Source of the DNA: Yeosuana aquiaggeris
Lineage (GTDB): Bacteria; Bacteroidota; Bacteroidia; Flavobacteriales; Flavobacteriaceae
Assembly (NCBI RefSeq): GCF_044003965.1
Contig: NZ_JBAWKC010000007.1
Coordinates: 40,790 to 104,789, forward strand
DNA length: 64,000 nt
Reading direction: 5' to 3'
Program-made: the position numbers and the translations under genes
Shown here: positions 1-9,035 of the stretch, piece after piece
Layout: every line of letters begins with the position of its first letter
Numbering within the stretch: the first letter of the stretch is position 1
Notes under the pieces: model-generated
Told to the model about the DNA's origin: nothing
The model's input: the letters and a program-made list of their open reading frames with translations, nothing else
Databases searched by the model: none

Positions 1-1
1 T

Positions 2-1084
2 ACCATTTATTATGAACCCTATGGAACTGTTTTGGTCATTGCTCCATGGAATTATCCTTATCAATTATCTCTATTGCCTGTTATTGGTGCTATTGCCGCA
101 GGCAATACTGTTGTATTAAAACCAAGTGAATTAACTCCTAATACTTCAAAAATTGTTGAGAACATAATTAAAACTGTTTTTGAAGAAACCTTTGTGGCTG
201 TGATACAAGGTGATGCCAAGGTTGCTCAAGAATTATTAAAAGAACAATGGGATTATATTTTCTTTACTGGCAGTGTAAATGTCGGTAAAGTTGTAGCCCA
301 AGCCGCAGCGCAATTTTTAACGCCAACAACTTTAGAACTTGGAGGCAAAAACCCTTGTATAATTGACGAAACTGCCAATATAAAACTTGCGGCAAAACGC
401 ATAACTTGGGGTAAGTTTTTTAATGGTGGTCAAACCTGTATTGCACCAGATTATATCATTATCCATAATTCAGTAAAACAACATTTCATTGAGGAGCTAC
501 GCCATGAAATAGAAACATCTTATTCTTCAAACCCAAAAGATTCTGCTGATTTTGCTCGAATTATCAATTCAAATAATTTTTTACGACTGGCAAAAATGCT
601 TAAAAACGAACAGATCATCATTGGTGGAGAAATTGATGAAGCAACCTTATATATAGCTCCATCTATTATTGATGAACCCAGTTTGGAAAGTGAAGTCATG
701 AAGGACGAAATATTTGGTCCCATTTTACCCATTTTAGGTTATTCAAATGAAGATGACATCAGAAAAATTATTTTAAATTATAATAAGCCACTTTCTTTAT
801 ATGTGTTTAGTACGAATAGAAAGTTTTCTGAAAAAATGATCACAACGTATTCCTTTGGAGGTGGTGCTATTAACGATACAGTCATTCATTTTGCGAACCC
901 AAAATTACCATTTGGTGGTGTAGGTTCAAGTGGTATTGGTGCCTATCATGGAAAACATACCTTTTATACATTTTCACACCAAAAAGCAATTGTAAAAAAA
1001 GGAAATTGGCTTGATATACCAGTGAGATATGCTCCTTATAAAGGAAAAACAAAACTGATAAAATTATTCTTAAAGTATTTTTAG
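2..1084 (+). CDS. Aldehyde dehydrogenase, ALDH3-like (5' end outside window)
   Basis: This is an NAD(P)-dependent aldehyde dehydrogenase that oxidises aldehydes to carboxylates. The reading frame is open to the left edge, so the gene starts before the window; the TTG at 32 is internal. About the first 95 residues of a usual 455-residue protein are missing. The visible part has the APWNYP motif near the cofactor site, the catalytic Glu in LELGGKNP (codon near 335) and the nucleophilic Cys in GGQTCIAPDY (codon near 437). The APDY tail after the Cys and a length ending soon after the PFGGVGSSG motif are typical of the class 3 group (fatty or aromatic aldehydes). The substrate cannot be told from sequence. 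Confidence 0.93.
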   Translation, partial: TIYYEPYGTVLVIAPWNYPYQLSLLPVIGAIAAGNTVVLKPSELTPNTSKIVENIIKTVFEETFVAVIQGDAKVAQELLKEQWDYIFFTGSVNVGKVVAQAAAQFLTPTTLELGGKNPCIIDETANIKLAAKRITWGKFFNGGQTCIAPDYIIIHNSVKQHFIEELRHEIETSYSSNPKDSADFARIINSNNFLRLAKMLKNEQIIIGGEIDEATLYIAPSIIDEPSLESEVMKDEIFGPILPILGYSNEDDIRKIILNYNKPLSLYVFSTNRKFSEKMITTYSFGGGAINDTVIHFANPKLPFGGVGSSGIGAYHGKHTFYTFSHQKAIVKKGNWLDIPVRYAPYKGKTKLIKLFLKYF

Positions 1085-1243
1085 ATCCATTTTTAACATA
1101 AACAAGATAGTCTGAAAAATCTTTTAAAAATCATAAAGTTTAAAGAGTATCTTTATTTTTTCATATTTTTTTAATGGTCAATAGGATAAATTAGTAAACT
1201 AAACATAGTAAAAATCATTGGAGATCCCTCTTCACAAACTCAG

Positions 1244-1870
1244 TTAGGCCGGAAATCCTAGCATAGCGCCCATCCCCACTGTAAATAGCCAACATCCGTA
1301 AATAGCATGTTCTATGGAGACCAAAACAGTAGATTTAGTTTTTTTGAATGTGAAGGCAAATAATAATCCTCCTAAAAAAGTAAGAATAATTACTAAAGTG
1401 TTTTTAAAAAAAATATGTCCTAAAGAAAAAACAATAGCGTTTACAAAAATCAATTGATTAGTGTTTGTAAATAAAAGTTCATATCGTTTAAAGAAAAATG
1501 TTCTGTAAACTAATTCCTGAGGATACACAGAAAATATGCTGTAAATTAATAAAACAACTCCCCACAATATTGGCTTATTTAATAGAACGTTAAAAAACGC
1601 CTCCTTATTTGTAATCCATACAAAAAGTGTGGTTAAACTTATTATAATTAAAAGCTTTACCAATGTTTGTTTCCAAAACAATTTCCAATCTAAATGCGGC
1701 GTCGCTTTAAATGGTTCCTTTTCAACTTTTAGCAATACATATATAATATAAATGAATCCTGTACTACCTACACCCAATTTAATCCAAGGAGAATAGGGCA
1801 CCGCAAAACTAACTGGTATTAAAATAAAAATAAAGAAGAACTCACTAAGTTTAAAAATACTAGATTTCAT
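1244..1870 (-). CDS. CPBP family intramembrane metalloprotease
   Basis: A 208-residue integral membrane protein with about six hydrophobic segments. It carries the three CPBP (Abi, PF02517) motifs: QELVYR (a variant of EExxxR, with Gln in the first position), FSLGH (FxxxH) and a final EHAIYGCW segment with a conserved His. Family members are membrane proteases, some acting on prenylated substrates or in bacteriocin immunity; the substrate here is unknown. It starts one base after the stop of the Lrp-type gene, so the two are probably co-transcribed. The first Glu of the EExxxR motif is replaced by Gln, which is seen in some family members, so activity is likely but not certain. Confidence 0.75.
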   Translation of the reverse strand: MKSSIFKLSEFFFIFILIPVSFAVPYSPWIKLGVGSTGFIYIIYVLLKVEKEPFKATPHLDWKLFWKQTLVKLLIIISLTTLFVWITNKEAFFNVLLNKPILWGVVLLIYSIFSVYPQELVYRTFFFKRYELLFTNTNQLIFVNAIVFSLGHIFFKNTLVIILTFLGGLLFAFTFKKTKSTVLVSIEHAIYGCWLFTVGMGAMLGFPA

Positions 1871-1871
1871 G

Positions 1872-2330
1872 CTAAAGATTTATGCCTGTCGTATGTTTTA
1901 CTTCACTAATAACAAACATACTATGTGTGCTCCCAATATGATTGATATTAGTTAATTTATTAACCATAAACTCCCTGAAAGCTTCCATATCTTTCACAAT
2001 TACCTTCAATAAATAGTCATAATCACCACTAATATGATAACATTCTAATACCTCGCTTAAATTAGCTACTTCCCTTTCAAATTTCACAACATACTCTTGA
2101 GAATGTTGAATTAGCTTTATATGGCAAAATGCCACAAAAGCCTTGTCAATTTTTTCATTCTTAAGTAATGCCACATATTTATTAATGATGCCTTCTTTTT
2201 CAAGTTTCTTAATACGTTCATAAATAGCAGTTACAGAAAGATTTAATTTATTAGAAAGTTCTTTATTAGTCTGTTTACAATCTTTTTGCAATAAAACTAA
2301 TAATTGTTTATCAATAGAATCTAGCATCAT
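1872..2330 (-). CDS. Lrp/AsnC family transcriptional regulator
   Basis: Leucine-responsive-type regulator. An N-terminal winged HTH (LDSIDKQLLVLLQKDCKQTN, then a recognition helix ending in YERIKKLEKEGII) is followed by a C-terminal RAM/AsnC ligand-binding domain with the GDYDYLLKV motif. A longer frame starts at 2378, but its first 16 residues are not part of the domain. The Met codons at 2330 or 2327 give the normal 150-residue length, so I start there. It is divergent from the Cys/Met PLP enzyme at 2489. Lrp-family genes often control a divergent amino-acid enzyme gene, so the enzyme is its likely target (inference). Confidence 0.9.
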   Translation of the reverse strand: MMLDSIDKQLLVLLQKDCKQTNKELSNKLNLSVTAIYERIKKLEKEGIINKYVALLKNEKIDKAFVAFCHIKLIQHSQEYVVKFEREVANLSEVLECYHISGDYDYLLKVIVKDMEAFREFMVNKLTNINHIGSTHSMFVISEVKHTTGINL

Positions 2331-2388
2331 AATTGAAAATATTTCGCTAATAATCCGATAAATCAAATTATTAAACACTTATTATCTA

Positions 2389-2396
2389 CAAATATA
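2389..2396 (-). promoter_or_regulatory. Putative -7 box for the Lrp gene
   Basis: On the minus strand this reads TATATTTG, an exact match to the Bacteroidota -7 consensus TAnnTTTG. It lies 59 bases upstream of the chosen Lrp start, in the 158-bp divergent intergenic region. Confidence 0.45.
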
Positions 2397-2488
2397 CAAT
2401 ATTATAGATTTATTTTCTTAATAATTAAATATCTGTTGTTTTATAATCTAAAAAGCTCGAAATTTGATATCAACTTAAAACTATAATT

Positions 2489-3688
2489 ATGGCTTTTAAT
2501 CCCGCAAACAATATTCAGGATTTACAATACTTCGGAGAATTTGGGGGTGTAAACCCTTCAATTTCAGATTCATCAACCTATACTTTTCTATCAGCAAAAA
2601 CGATGTTTGATACCTTTGAAGGCAATGCTGAAGGCTGTTACTTATATTCCAGACATTCGTCTCCATCTAATTTATACCTTGGTGAAGCTTTAGCAGCAAT
2701 GGAAGGCACCGAAACTGCTAATGTCTCAGCTTCTGGAATGGGCGCTATTACCCCAGTACTTTTGCAACTTTGTCAGGCTGGGGATCATATCGTAAGCAGT
2801 CGCACTATTTATGGAGGAACCTATGCCTTTTTAAAGAATTTTATTCCTAGAATGCAAATAGAAACCTCCTTTGTTGATATTACAAAACTGGAAGTGGTTG
2901 AAGCTTCTATCAATAAAAACACAAAAGTTCTTTATTGCGAATCTGTTAGCAATCCGCTTCTTGAAGTTGCTGACATTGCCGCTTTGGCTAAAATTGCCAA
3001 AAAGCATCATCTAAAATTAGTTGTTGATAACACGTTTTCACCACTTTCTATTTCACCGGCTATATTAGGTGCTGACGTGGTCATTCATAGTTTAACAAAA
3101 TTCATCAACGGATCCAGTGATACTGTAGGCGGCGTCGTTTGTGGTACTCAAGAATTTATAAATGATTTAAGAAATGTTAATAATGGCGCTTGTATGCTGT
3201 TAGGCTCAACAATGGATAGTTTAAGAGCGGCCTCTGTTTTAAAGAATTTAAGAACATTGCACATCAGAATAAAGCAACACAGTAAAAACGGCTTATATCT
3301 AGCTCAAAGATTTGAATCTGATGGCTTAAAAACGGTTTATCCTGGATTAAAATCCCATCCATCTCATGAATTATTTAAAAGTATGATGCATCCTGATTAT
3401 GGGTTTGGCGGCATGCTCACTATTGACGTAGGTTCTTTAGACAAAGCCAATGAACTCATGGAACTTATGCAAAACAAAAATCTGGGTTATTTAGCGGTAA
3501 GTTTAGGTTTCTACAAAACATTGTTTAGTGCCCCAGGCTCTTCTACTTCAAGCGAGATTCCTGAAGAAGAACAAAAAGAAATGGGCTTAAGTGATGGATT
3601 GATCCGTTTCTCTATTGGACTGGATGATGATATTGAAAGAACGTATCAAATGATGCATCAATGCATGACGCAACTCAATATTTTATAA
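2489..3688 (+). CDS. Cys/Met-metabolism PLP-dependent enzyme (trans-sulfuration / methionine gamma-lyase-like)
   Basis: A 399-residue fold-type I PLP enzyme of the Cys/Met metabolism family (PF01053), which cleaves or exchanges sulfur-containing side chains. The PLP-binding Lys is K204 in HSLTKFINGSSD, the ring-stacking and phosphate region includes SASGMGA at 80-86, and VVDNTF at 178-183 holds the Asp that contacts the pyridine nitrogen. YSRHSSPSN near residue 53 matches the YSRxxNPT region of the family. Family-level assignment is firm; methionine gamma-lyase, cystathionine lyase or O-acetylhomoserine sulfhydrylase cannot be separated from sequence alone. The divergent Lrp gene suggests amino-acid-responsive control. 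A strong terminator follows. Confidence 0.88.
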   Translation: MAFNPANNIQDLQYFGEFGGVNPSISDSSTYTFLSAKTMFDTFEGNAEGCYLYSRHSSPSNLYLGEALAAMEGTETANVSASGMGAITPVLLQLCQAGDHIVSSRTIYGGTYAFLKNFIPRMQIETSFVDITKLEVVEASINKNTKVLYCESVSNPLLEVADIAALAKIAKKHHLKLVVDNTFSPLSISPAILGADVVIHSLTKFINGSSDTVGGVVCGTQEFINDLRNVNNGACMLLGSTMDSLRAASVLKNLRTLHIRIKQHSKNGLYLAQRFESDGLKTVYPGLKSHPSHELFKSMMHPDYGFGGMLTIDVGSLDKANELMELMQNKNLGYLAVSLGFYKTLFSAPGSSTSSEIPEEEQKEMGLSDGLIRFSIGLDDDIERTYQMMHQCMTQLNIL

Positions 3689-3715
3689 AAAATAAAGTTT
3701 TAATTTTTAGTATAT

Positions 3716-3745
3716 AAAAGCCAAAAGGTTCCTTTTGGCTTTTTG
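3716..3745 (+). terminator. Rho-independent terminator
   Basis: A perfect 13-bp inverted repeat (AAAAGCCAAAAGG, two-base loop TT, then its complement) ends in a T run. It lies 28 bases after the stop of the PLP enzyme gene. Confidence 0.85.
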
Positions 3746-3811
3746 CTTGTATTTGCAATTTCTAATCTAAAAGCGTAACATTACACTTCAAAATTAAAAT
3801 GACACTTTTAC

Positions 3812-5293
3812 ATGAAGAGCCAGGACATAACACCAAGAGTACCTCAAGACGAACATATTGTTGAAAATAAGGAATTAAACATCTGGGAGGCACTTATTCC
3901 TGTGTTTGCATTGGTAGGTATGCTAGCCTATAACGTTTATACTTATGGTGAAGATGCTCTGAGTGGTTCTAATCAATTTGTATTATTATTAGGAGCTGCT
4001 GTTGCAGCTATAGTTGGGATATTTAACAAGGTGAAATTTGAACAAATGGTTGAAGAAGTTGCTGAAAACGTAAAATCCACAACAAGTTCTATACTTATTT
4101 TATTAATGGTAGGAGCATTAGCGGGGACATGGCTTATTAGCGGTATAATTCCAACTATGATATACTATGGATTACAAGTTCTAAACCCAACCATCTTTCT
4201 TGCAGCCTGTGTTGTTATTTGTGCTATAATTTCAGTTGCCACAGGAAGTAGCTGGACCACCTCTGCAACGGTTGGAATTGCCTTAATTGGAATTGCTGAT
4301 GCTTTAGGAGTTCCATTGGGAATGACTGCCGGGGCCATCCTTTCTGGCGCTTACTTTGGCGACAAAATATCGCCTATGAGTGATACTACCAATTTAGCAC
4401 CTGCAATGGCTGGAACGGACTTGTTTACACATATACGATATATGTTATTCACAACGGTGCCAACTATTACCGTTACACTTATTGTATTTGTGATTATTGG
4501 TTTAAATCTTGAAACGAAGGGTTCTGCAGATACCCATGAAATTCTTGAATCCATCGAAGCTGCTATAAATGTAAGCCCGTGGTTATTCGTTGTTCCTATA
4601 TTAGTCATCATCCTCATCGTAAAAAAAACACCTCCATTAATTGCCCTTTTAATTGGAACAGTTTTAGGAGGAATAGCAGCATTAATTTTTCAACCAGACA
4701 TCGTTACCTCTGTTGGTGGCGGCACGTCTTTAGATTTTTCAACTGGGTATAAGGGCATCATGAATGCCATAACAACAGACACTTTTATTCCAACGGAGAA
4801 CGACGCTTTAAAAGGCTTATTTAAAGCAGGTGGTATGGCTAAAATGATGGGAACCATATGGCTAATCCTTTGTGCAATGACTTTTGGAGGTGTAATGGAT
4901 GCTATAGGAGCATTAACCACTATTAGTAAAGCTTTATTAAAACTTTTTCATACAACCTTTGGATTATTTGCCAGTACGGTAGCCAGTTGTCTCGCTTTAA
5001 ATGTAACAGCAAGTGACCAGTATTTAGCCATAGTGGTACCTGGCAAAATGTATGCAAAAGCTTTTAAAGATAAAGGACTAGCTCCAGAAAATCTATCTAG
5101 AACTTTAGAAGATAGTGGAACAGTCACATCGGTCTTAGTTCCCTGGAATACCTGCGGTGCTTACCAAAGTGGTGTTTTGGGGGTTGACACCTTACATTAT
5201 GCAGGTTATGCTATATTCAATTGGCTAAGTCCGTTTACAACCTTATTGTTCGCTGGCCTGAATATTAAAATTCGACAACTCGTAAAAAAATAA
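3812..5293 (+). CDS. nhaC: Na+/H+ antiporter, NhaC family
   Basis: A 493-residue inner-membrane antiporter exchanging Na+ for H+, with about 11-12 hydrophobic segments after a hydrophilic N-terminus of 25 residues. The NhaC signature GDKISPMSDTTNLAP is present near residue 190, together with the ATGSSWTTSATVG segment typical of the IT superfamily. The C-terminal half repeats the fold, with a second motif around LNVTASDQYLAIVVPG. Its usual role is sodium and pH homeostasis, which fits a marine flavobacterium. It stands alone between a terminator and a convergent gene. Some relatives carry other substrates, such as malate-lactate exchange, so the substrate is an inference from family. Confidence 0.9.
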   Translation: MKSQDITPRVPQDEHIVENKELNIWEALIPVFALVGMLAYNVYTYGEDALSGSNQFVLLLGAAVAAIVGIFNKVKFEQMVEEVAENVKSTTSSILILLMVGALAGTWLISGIIPTMIYYGLQVLNPTIFLAACVVICAIISVATGSSWTTSATVGIALIGIADALGVPLGMTAGAILSGAYFGDKISPMSDTTNLAPAMAGTDLFTHIRYMLFTTVPTITVTLIVFVIIGLNLETKGSADTHEILESIEAAINVSPWLFVVPILVIILIVKKTPPLIALLIGTVLGGIAALIFQPDIVTSVGGGTSLDFSTGYKGIMNAITTDTFIPTENDALKGLFKAGGMAKMMGTIWLILCAMTFGGVMDAIGALTTISKALLKLFHTTFGLFASTVASCLALNVTASDQYLAIVVPGKMYAKAFKDKGLAPENLSRTLEDSGTVTSVLVPWNTCGAYQSGVLGVDTLHYAGYAIFNWLSPFTTLLFAGLNIKIRQLVKK

Positions 5294-5353
5294 ACATCCT
5301 GGCTTACTGAAATATTTTTTGACTTAGTTAAATATTGATAATTTTAAAACCAT

Positions 5354-5827
5354 CTACTTTTGAAGTAAATCAATTATGTCATTAAATCCTTTTTGTTGTG
5401 CATGTTGAAGAGCAGTTTTTCCTTCATTGTCCTTAATAGTACCATCTGCCTTTTTAGAAAGTAATAACTTCAAACTATTAATCTGATTATACATTGCAGC
5501 GAAAATTAAAGATGTTGTTCCATTATTATTTACTGCATTTACATCAGCCCCATGTTCAATTAAATAAGTTGCAAGACTCTCATTACCTTTGAAAGAAACA
5601 CCGATTAAAGCCGTATTTCCTGAAGCGTCCCTTGCATCAATAGGTGCCTTATGTTCTATTAAACTTTTTGCAATATCTTCCTTATCAAAATAGGTTGCAA
5701 ATATTAAAGGCGTAAACCCTCTGGTATCTTTTACATTTACTAAGTCCGGATTTCGTTTTAGCTGTGCTTCAACATTCGTTTTATTACCAGATTGAATGGC
5801 GTGAAAAAAAAGTTCAATTTCGTTCAT
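5354..5827 (-). CDS. Ankyrin repeat protein downstream of katG
   Basis: A 157-residue protein made almost entirely of ankyrin repeats (about four: DTRGFTPLIFATYFDKEDIA, DASGNTALIGVSFKGNESLA, NNNGTTSLIFAAMY and DNEGKTALQHAQQKGFND). No signal peptide is evident, so it is probably cytoplasmic. It begins 73 bases downstream of katG on the same strand with no clear terminator between, so it is likely the second gene of a katG operon. Ankyrin proteins encoded next to catalases are known elsewhere (the AnkB/KatA type) and support catalase function or heme handling. A similar job here is an inference. Confidence 0.85.
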   Translation of the reverse strand: MNEIELFFHAIQSGNKTNVEAQLKRNPDLVNVKDTRGFTPLIFATYFDKEDIAKSLIEHKAPIDARDASGNTALIGVSFKGNESLATYLIEHGADVNAVNNNGTTSLIFAAMYNQINSLKLLLSKKADGTIKDNEGKTALQHAQQKGFNDIIDLLQK

Positions 5828-5900
5828 ATAAATAATGTATTAAAGAAAAATGGGATAAGCTTGGAGTGCTCATCCCATTTAGTATATCAACAATTTAAAA

Positions 5901-8111
5901 TTACTTTAAATCAAATCGATCTAAGTTCATCACTTTTGTCCAGGCGGCCACAAAATCTTTAACGAATTTTTCCTGACCATCATTAGCACCATACACCTCA
6001 GCTACAGCTCTCAATTCAGTGTTTGAACCAAAAATAAGATCAGCTCGTGTTCCTGTGAACTTTAATTCACCATTTCGACGGTCACGGCCTTCAAAAATTC
6101 TGTCATCCTTTGAAGTGGCACTCCAAGTATAGGTGAAATCTAAAATATTTGTAAAGAAATCATTAGTTAAACTTCCAATATTATTTGTAAATACTCCGTA
6201 ATTGGAACCATCATAATTAGCGCCTAATACTCGTAATCCACCAACAAGAACCGTCATTTCAGGGATTGATAATGTTAAAAGATTAGCCCTATCTACTAAC
6301 AAATCTTCAGCAGCAACATTTAATTCTGATTTCATATAATTTCTAAAACCATCCGCTAATGGCTCTAAATAACCAAAAGATTCTGAATCTGTTTGCTCTT
6401 GTGAAGCATCACCTCTTCCTTGTGTAAACGGTACTTTTATTTTATATCCAGCGTTTTTTGCAGCTTCTTCTACTCCCACAACTCCAGCTAAAACAATTAG
6501 ATCTGCCATTGAAATAGATCCATTAAATCCTTTTTTAATGCCTTCTAATACGGCTAGAACTTTGTTTAATTGTTTCGGATTGTTTACCTCCCAACTTCTC
6601 TGTGGTTCTAGACGAATACGTCCACCGTTGGCACCTCCGCGCATATCTGAACCTCTGAATGTTGAAGCTGAAGCCCAGGCAGTTCTGACCAATTGAGAAA
6701 TTGTAAGACCTGAAGATAAAATCATCTTTTTTAAGGAATCTATATCTGCATCACTCAATGTATAAGAAACGGCAGGAATTGGATCTTGCCATAATAATTC
6801 TTCTTTTGGCACTTCAGGACCTAAATAACGAGAAATTGGTCCCATATCTCTATGTGTTAACTTATACCACGCTCTAGCAAAAGCATCCTCAAATGCTTTA
6901 TGGTCTTTATGGAATTTTTGGGAAATTTTTAAATAGGTTGGATCCATTTTGAGTGCCATATCTGCAGTGGACATCATTAAGGCTTGTTTACCGTTTGGAT
7001 CTCCAGCTTTTGGTGCCATTCTAGCATGAGACGCTGCTGTTGGTGTCCATTGGTGCGCACCTGCAGGGCTCTTAGTTAACTCCCAGTCATAATTTAATAA
7101 AACTTCAAAATAATCATGATCCCATTTTGTTGGATTTGGTGTCCAGGCACCTTCTAAACCACTTGTAATGGTATCATCTAGAACACCTGTTCCGTAAGAG
7201 TTTTTCCAGCCAGTACTCATTTGTTCAATTGGTGCTCCATGCGGTTCTGGTCCTACGTATTTAGCAGGATCGGCAGCTCCATGTGCTTTTCCAAAGGTAT
7301 GACCACCGGCCACTAAAGCCACTGTTTCTTCATCATTCATTGCCATACGTCCAAAGGTTATTTTAATATCATGAGCAGACTTTAAAGGGTCTGGCACGCC
7401 ATTAGGACCTTCTGGATTTACATAGATTAATCCCATGTGCACAGCTCCTAAATGCCCTTCCAAATCTCCATCACCAGTATCATAACGCTCATCATTTCCA
7501 AGCCATTGATTCTCTGATCCCCAATAGATATCCTGTTCTGGTTCCCAAACATCTTCACGACCACCCGCAAAACCAAATGTTTTAAAGCCCATAGACTCTA
7601 AAGCACAGTTACCAGCAAGAATCATCAAATCCGCCCAAGAAATTTTCTTACCATATTTCTTTTTTATTGGCCACAATAATAAACGAGCCTTATCTAAATT
7701 GCCATTATCTGGCCAGCTATTTAAAGGGGCGAAGCGCTGTGTTCCTGAACCAGCACCACCTCTTCCGTCACCAACACGATAAGTACCGGCACTATGCCAA
7801 GCCATTCTAATCATAAATGGTCCGTAATGTCCATAATCAGCAGGCCACCAGTCTTGAGAATCGGTCATCAAATCAATAACTTCTTGCTTAAGCGTTGCAA
7901 AGTCAACACTTTTAAAAGCCTCTGCATAATTAAAGTCTTCTCCCATTGGATTTGACTTCACTCCATTTTGTCGTAAAATGTTTAATTTTAACTCATTAGG
8001 CCACCAATCGCGATTACTAGTACCTCCACCGGCAGGCTTTTTTTGTGTTCCACTTAAAAATGGGCATTGACTGGCATCACCTTTCATGTTATTATTCCCT
8101 TTGTTCTCCAT
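5901..8111 (-). CDS. katG: Catalase-peroxidase KatG
   Basis: A 736-residue bifunctional heme catalase-peroxidase that destroys H2O2. Two peroxidase domains are present. The N-terminal one holds the distal Arg102-Trp105-His106 triad (RMAWHSAGTYR) and the proximal His271 (VAGGHTFGK). Trp105, Tyr230 and Met256 match the residues that form the Met-Tyr-Trp cross-link needed for catalase activity. The C-terminal domain (about 440-736) is the usual degenerate copy. Length is normal for the family. The ankyrin gene follows as a likely operon partner, and fasciclin and Tpx genes lie upstream. A near-perfect dyad at 8171-8184 sits 60 bases before the start and may be an operator. Confidence 0.98.
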   Translation of the reverse strand: MENKGNNNMKGDASQCPFLSGTQKKPAGGGTSNRDWWPNELKLNILRQNGVKSNPMGEDFNYAEAFKSVDFATLKQEVIDLMTDSQDWWPADYGHYGPFMIRMAWHSAGTYRVGDGRGGAGSGTQRFAPLNSWPDNGNLDKARLLLWPIKKKYGKKISWADLMILAGNCALESMGFKTFGFAGGREDVWEPEQDIYWGSENQWLGNDERYDTGDGDLEGHLGAVHMGLIYVNPEGPNGVPDPLKSAHDIKITFGRMAMNDEETVALVAGGHTFGKAHGAADPAKYVGPEPHGAPIEQMSTGWKNSYGTGVLDDTITSGLEGAWTPNPTKWDHDYFEVLLNYDWELTKSPAGAHQWTPTAASHARMAPKAGDPNGKQALMMSTADMALKMDPTYLKISQKFHKDHKAFEDAFARAWYKLTHRDMGPISRYLGPEVPKEELLWQDPIPAVSYTLSDADIDSLKKMILSSGLTISQLVRTAWASASTFRGSDMRGGANGGRIRLEPQRSWEVNNPKQLNKVLAVLEGIKKGFNGSISMADLIVLAGVVGVEEAAKNAGYKIKVPFTQGRGDASQEQTDSESFGYLEPLADGFRNYMKSELNVAAEDLLVDRANLLTLSIPEMTVLVGGLRVLGANYDGSNYGVFTNNIGSLTNDFFTNILDFTYTWSATSKDDRIFEGRDRRNGELKFTGTRADLIFGSNTELRAVAEVYGANDGQEKFVKDFVAAWTKVMNLDRFDLK

Positions 8112-8170
8112 TATTTTAAATTTTAATCGTTTAGTTTCAATGTCATAAAATTAAGAAATTATAACCTGAT

Positions 8171-8184
8171 TTGTATCAATACAA
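8171..8184 (-). promoter_or_regulatory. Inverted repeat upstream of katG, possible operator
   Basis: TTGTAT-CA-ATACAA: perfect 6-bp arms with a 2-bp spacer, 60-73 bases before the katG start. Dyads in this position in peroxide-stress genes are commonly bound by PerR or OxyR type regulators; which one, if any, is unknown. Confidence 0.35.
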
Positions 8185-8252
8185 GATTTTTATAAATTAT
8201 ATTTCTATTGATAAAATTTATTGAATCTATTAAATAAAATAGTTTTTTCTAA

Positions 8253-8286
8253 TAAAAAAGCATCTTCTATTAAGAAGATGCTTTTA
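8253..8286 (-). terminator. Rho-independent terminator of the fasciclin gene
   Basis: A perfect 13-bp inverted repeat with a four-base loop (arms 8256-8268 and 8273-8285). Read on the minus strand it ends in a T run. It is 23 bases past the fasciclin stop codon. Confidence 0.85.
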
Positions 8287-8308
8287 TTACTAGCAATTAA
8301 CTAATTTT

Positions 8309-8827
8309 TTAAGGTAATAAAACAGTATCAACCACGTGAATGGCACCATTTGTATTGTCAAGGTCTGCAGCGATTACTTTAGCTGAATTGCCATTAGCAT
8401 CTGTAATATACACAGAACCAGCATTCAAAGTAGCGATTAAATTACCACCATTTACCGTTGGAATCATTGCCTTACCATTATTTTTGTTAATTAATCCGAT
8501 GACGTCAGCGGCCATAAATTTTCCAGCAACAACATGATAGGTCAAGATAGATTTTAAAGTTTCTATATTCTCGGCTTTCAATAAAGATTCTACAGTTCCT
8601 TCAGGTAACTTTGCAAAGGCCATATTTGTAGGAGCAAATACAGTAAAAGGTCCATCACTTGATAAAACTCCAACCAAATCCGCGGCCTTAACAGCAGCTA
8701 CTAAAGTTGTATGTACTTCAGATCCTACGGCAGTTTCAACAATATTTTTAGTTTGAGCAAATCCTGAGATACTTAATACAAGTAAACATGACATTAAACC
8801 TGTTTTGAATAAATTTTTCGTTTTCAT
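8309..8827 (-). CDS. Secreted fasciclin (FAS1) domain protein
   Basis: A 172-residue protein with a clear Sec signal peptide ending near GFAQ (residue 25), followed by one FAS1 domain. The conserved FAS1 motifs are visible: the H1-type FTVFAPTNMAFAKLP near residue 62 and the H2/YH-type LTYHVVAGK near residue 94. FAS1 proteins act in adhesion or surface interactions; a specific partner cannot be named. It has its own terminator and putative promoter, so it is a single-gene unit between katG and tpx. Confidence 0.92.
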   Translation of the reverse strand: MKTKNLFKTGLMSCLLVLSISGFAQTKNIVETAVGSEVHTTLVAAVKAADLVGVLSSDGPFTVFAPTNMAFAKLPEGTVESLLKAENIETLKSILTYHVVAGKFMAADVIGLINKNNGKAMIPTVNGGNLIATLNAGSVYITDANGNSAKVIAADLDNTNGAIHVVDTVLLP

Positions 8828-8855
8828 AGTTTTCTTTTTAAATTATTTTGTTTAA

Positions 8856-8863
8856 CAAATTTA
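8856..8863 (-). promoter_or_regulatory. Putative -7 box for the fasciclin gene
   Basis: The minus strand reads TAAATTTG, matching TAnnTTTG, 29 bases upstream of the start codon. No convincing -33 TTTG element was found at the expected distance. Confidence 0.4.
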
Positions 8864-9035
8864 TGTTTTTATTAAACATAAATGTTTTATTTATTATAAC
8901 TTTAACTAAAATCGTTAATTTATTTTTCTTTTAGAATAACATAAAAAAGCCTTCTTTGAATTTTAGATATTGCGGAAGAAACAAAATTTATTCCATACCT
9001 TTATACACTATAAAAAATGTAAAATAAAATATATT

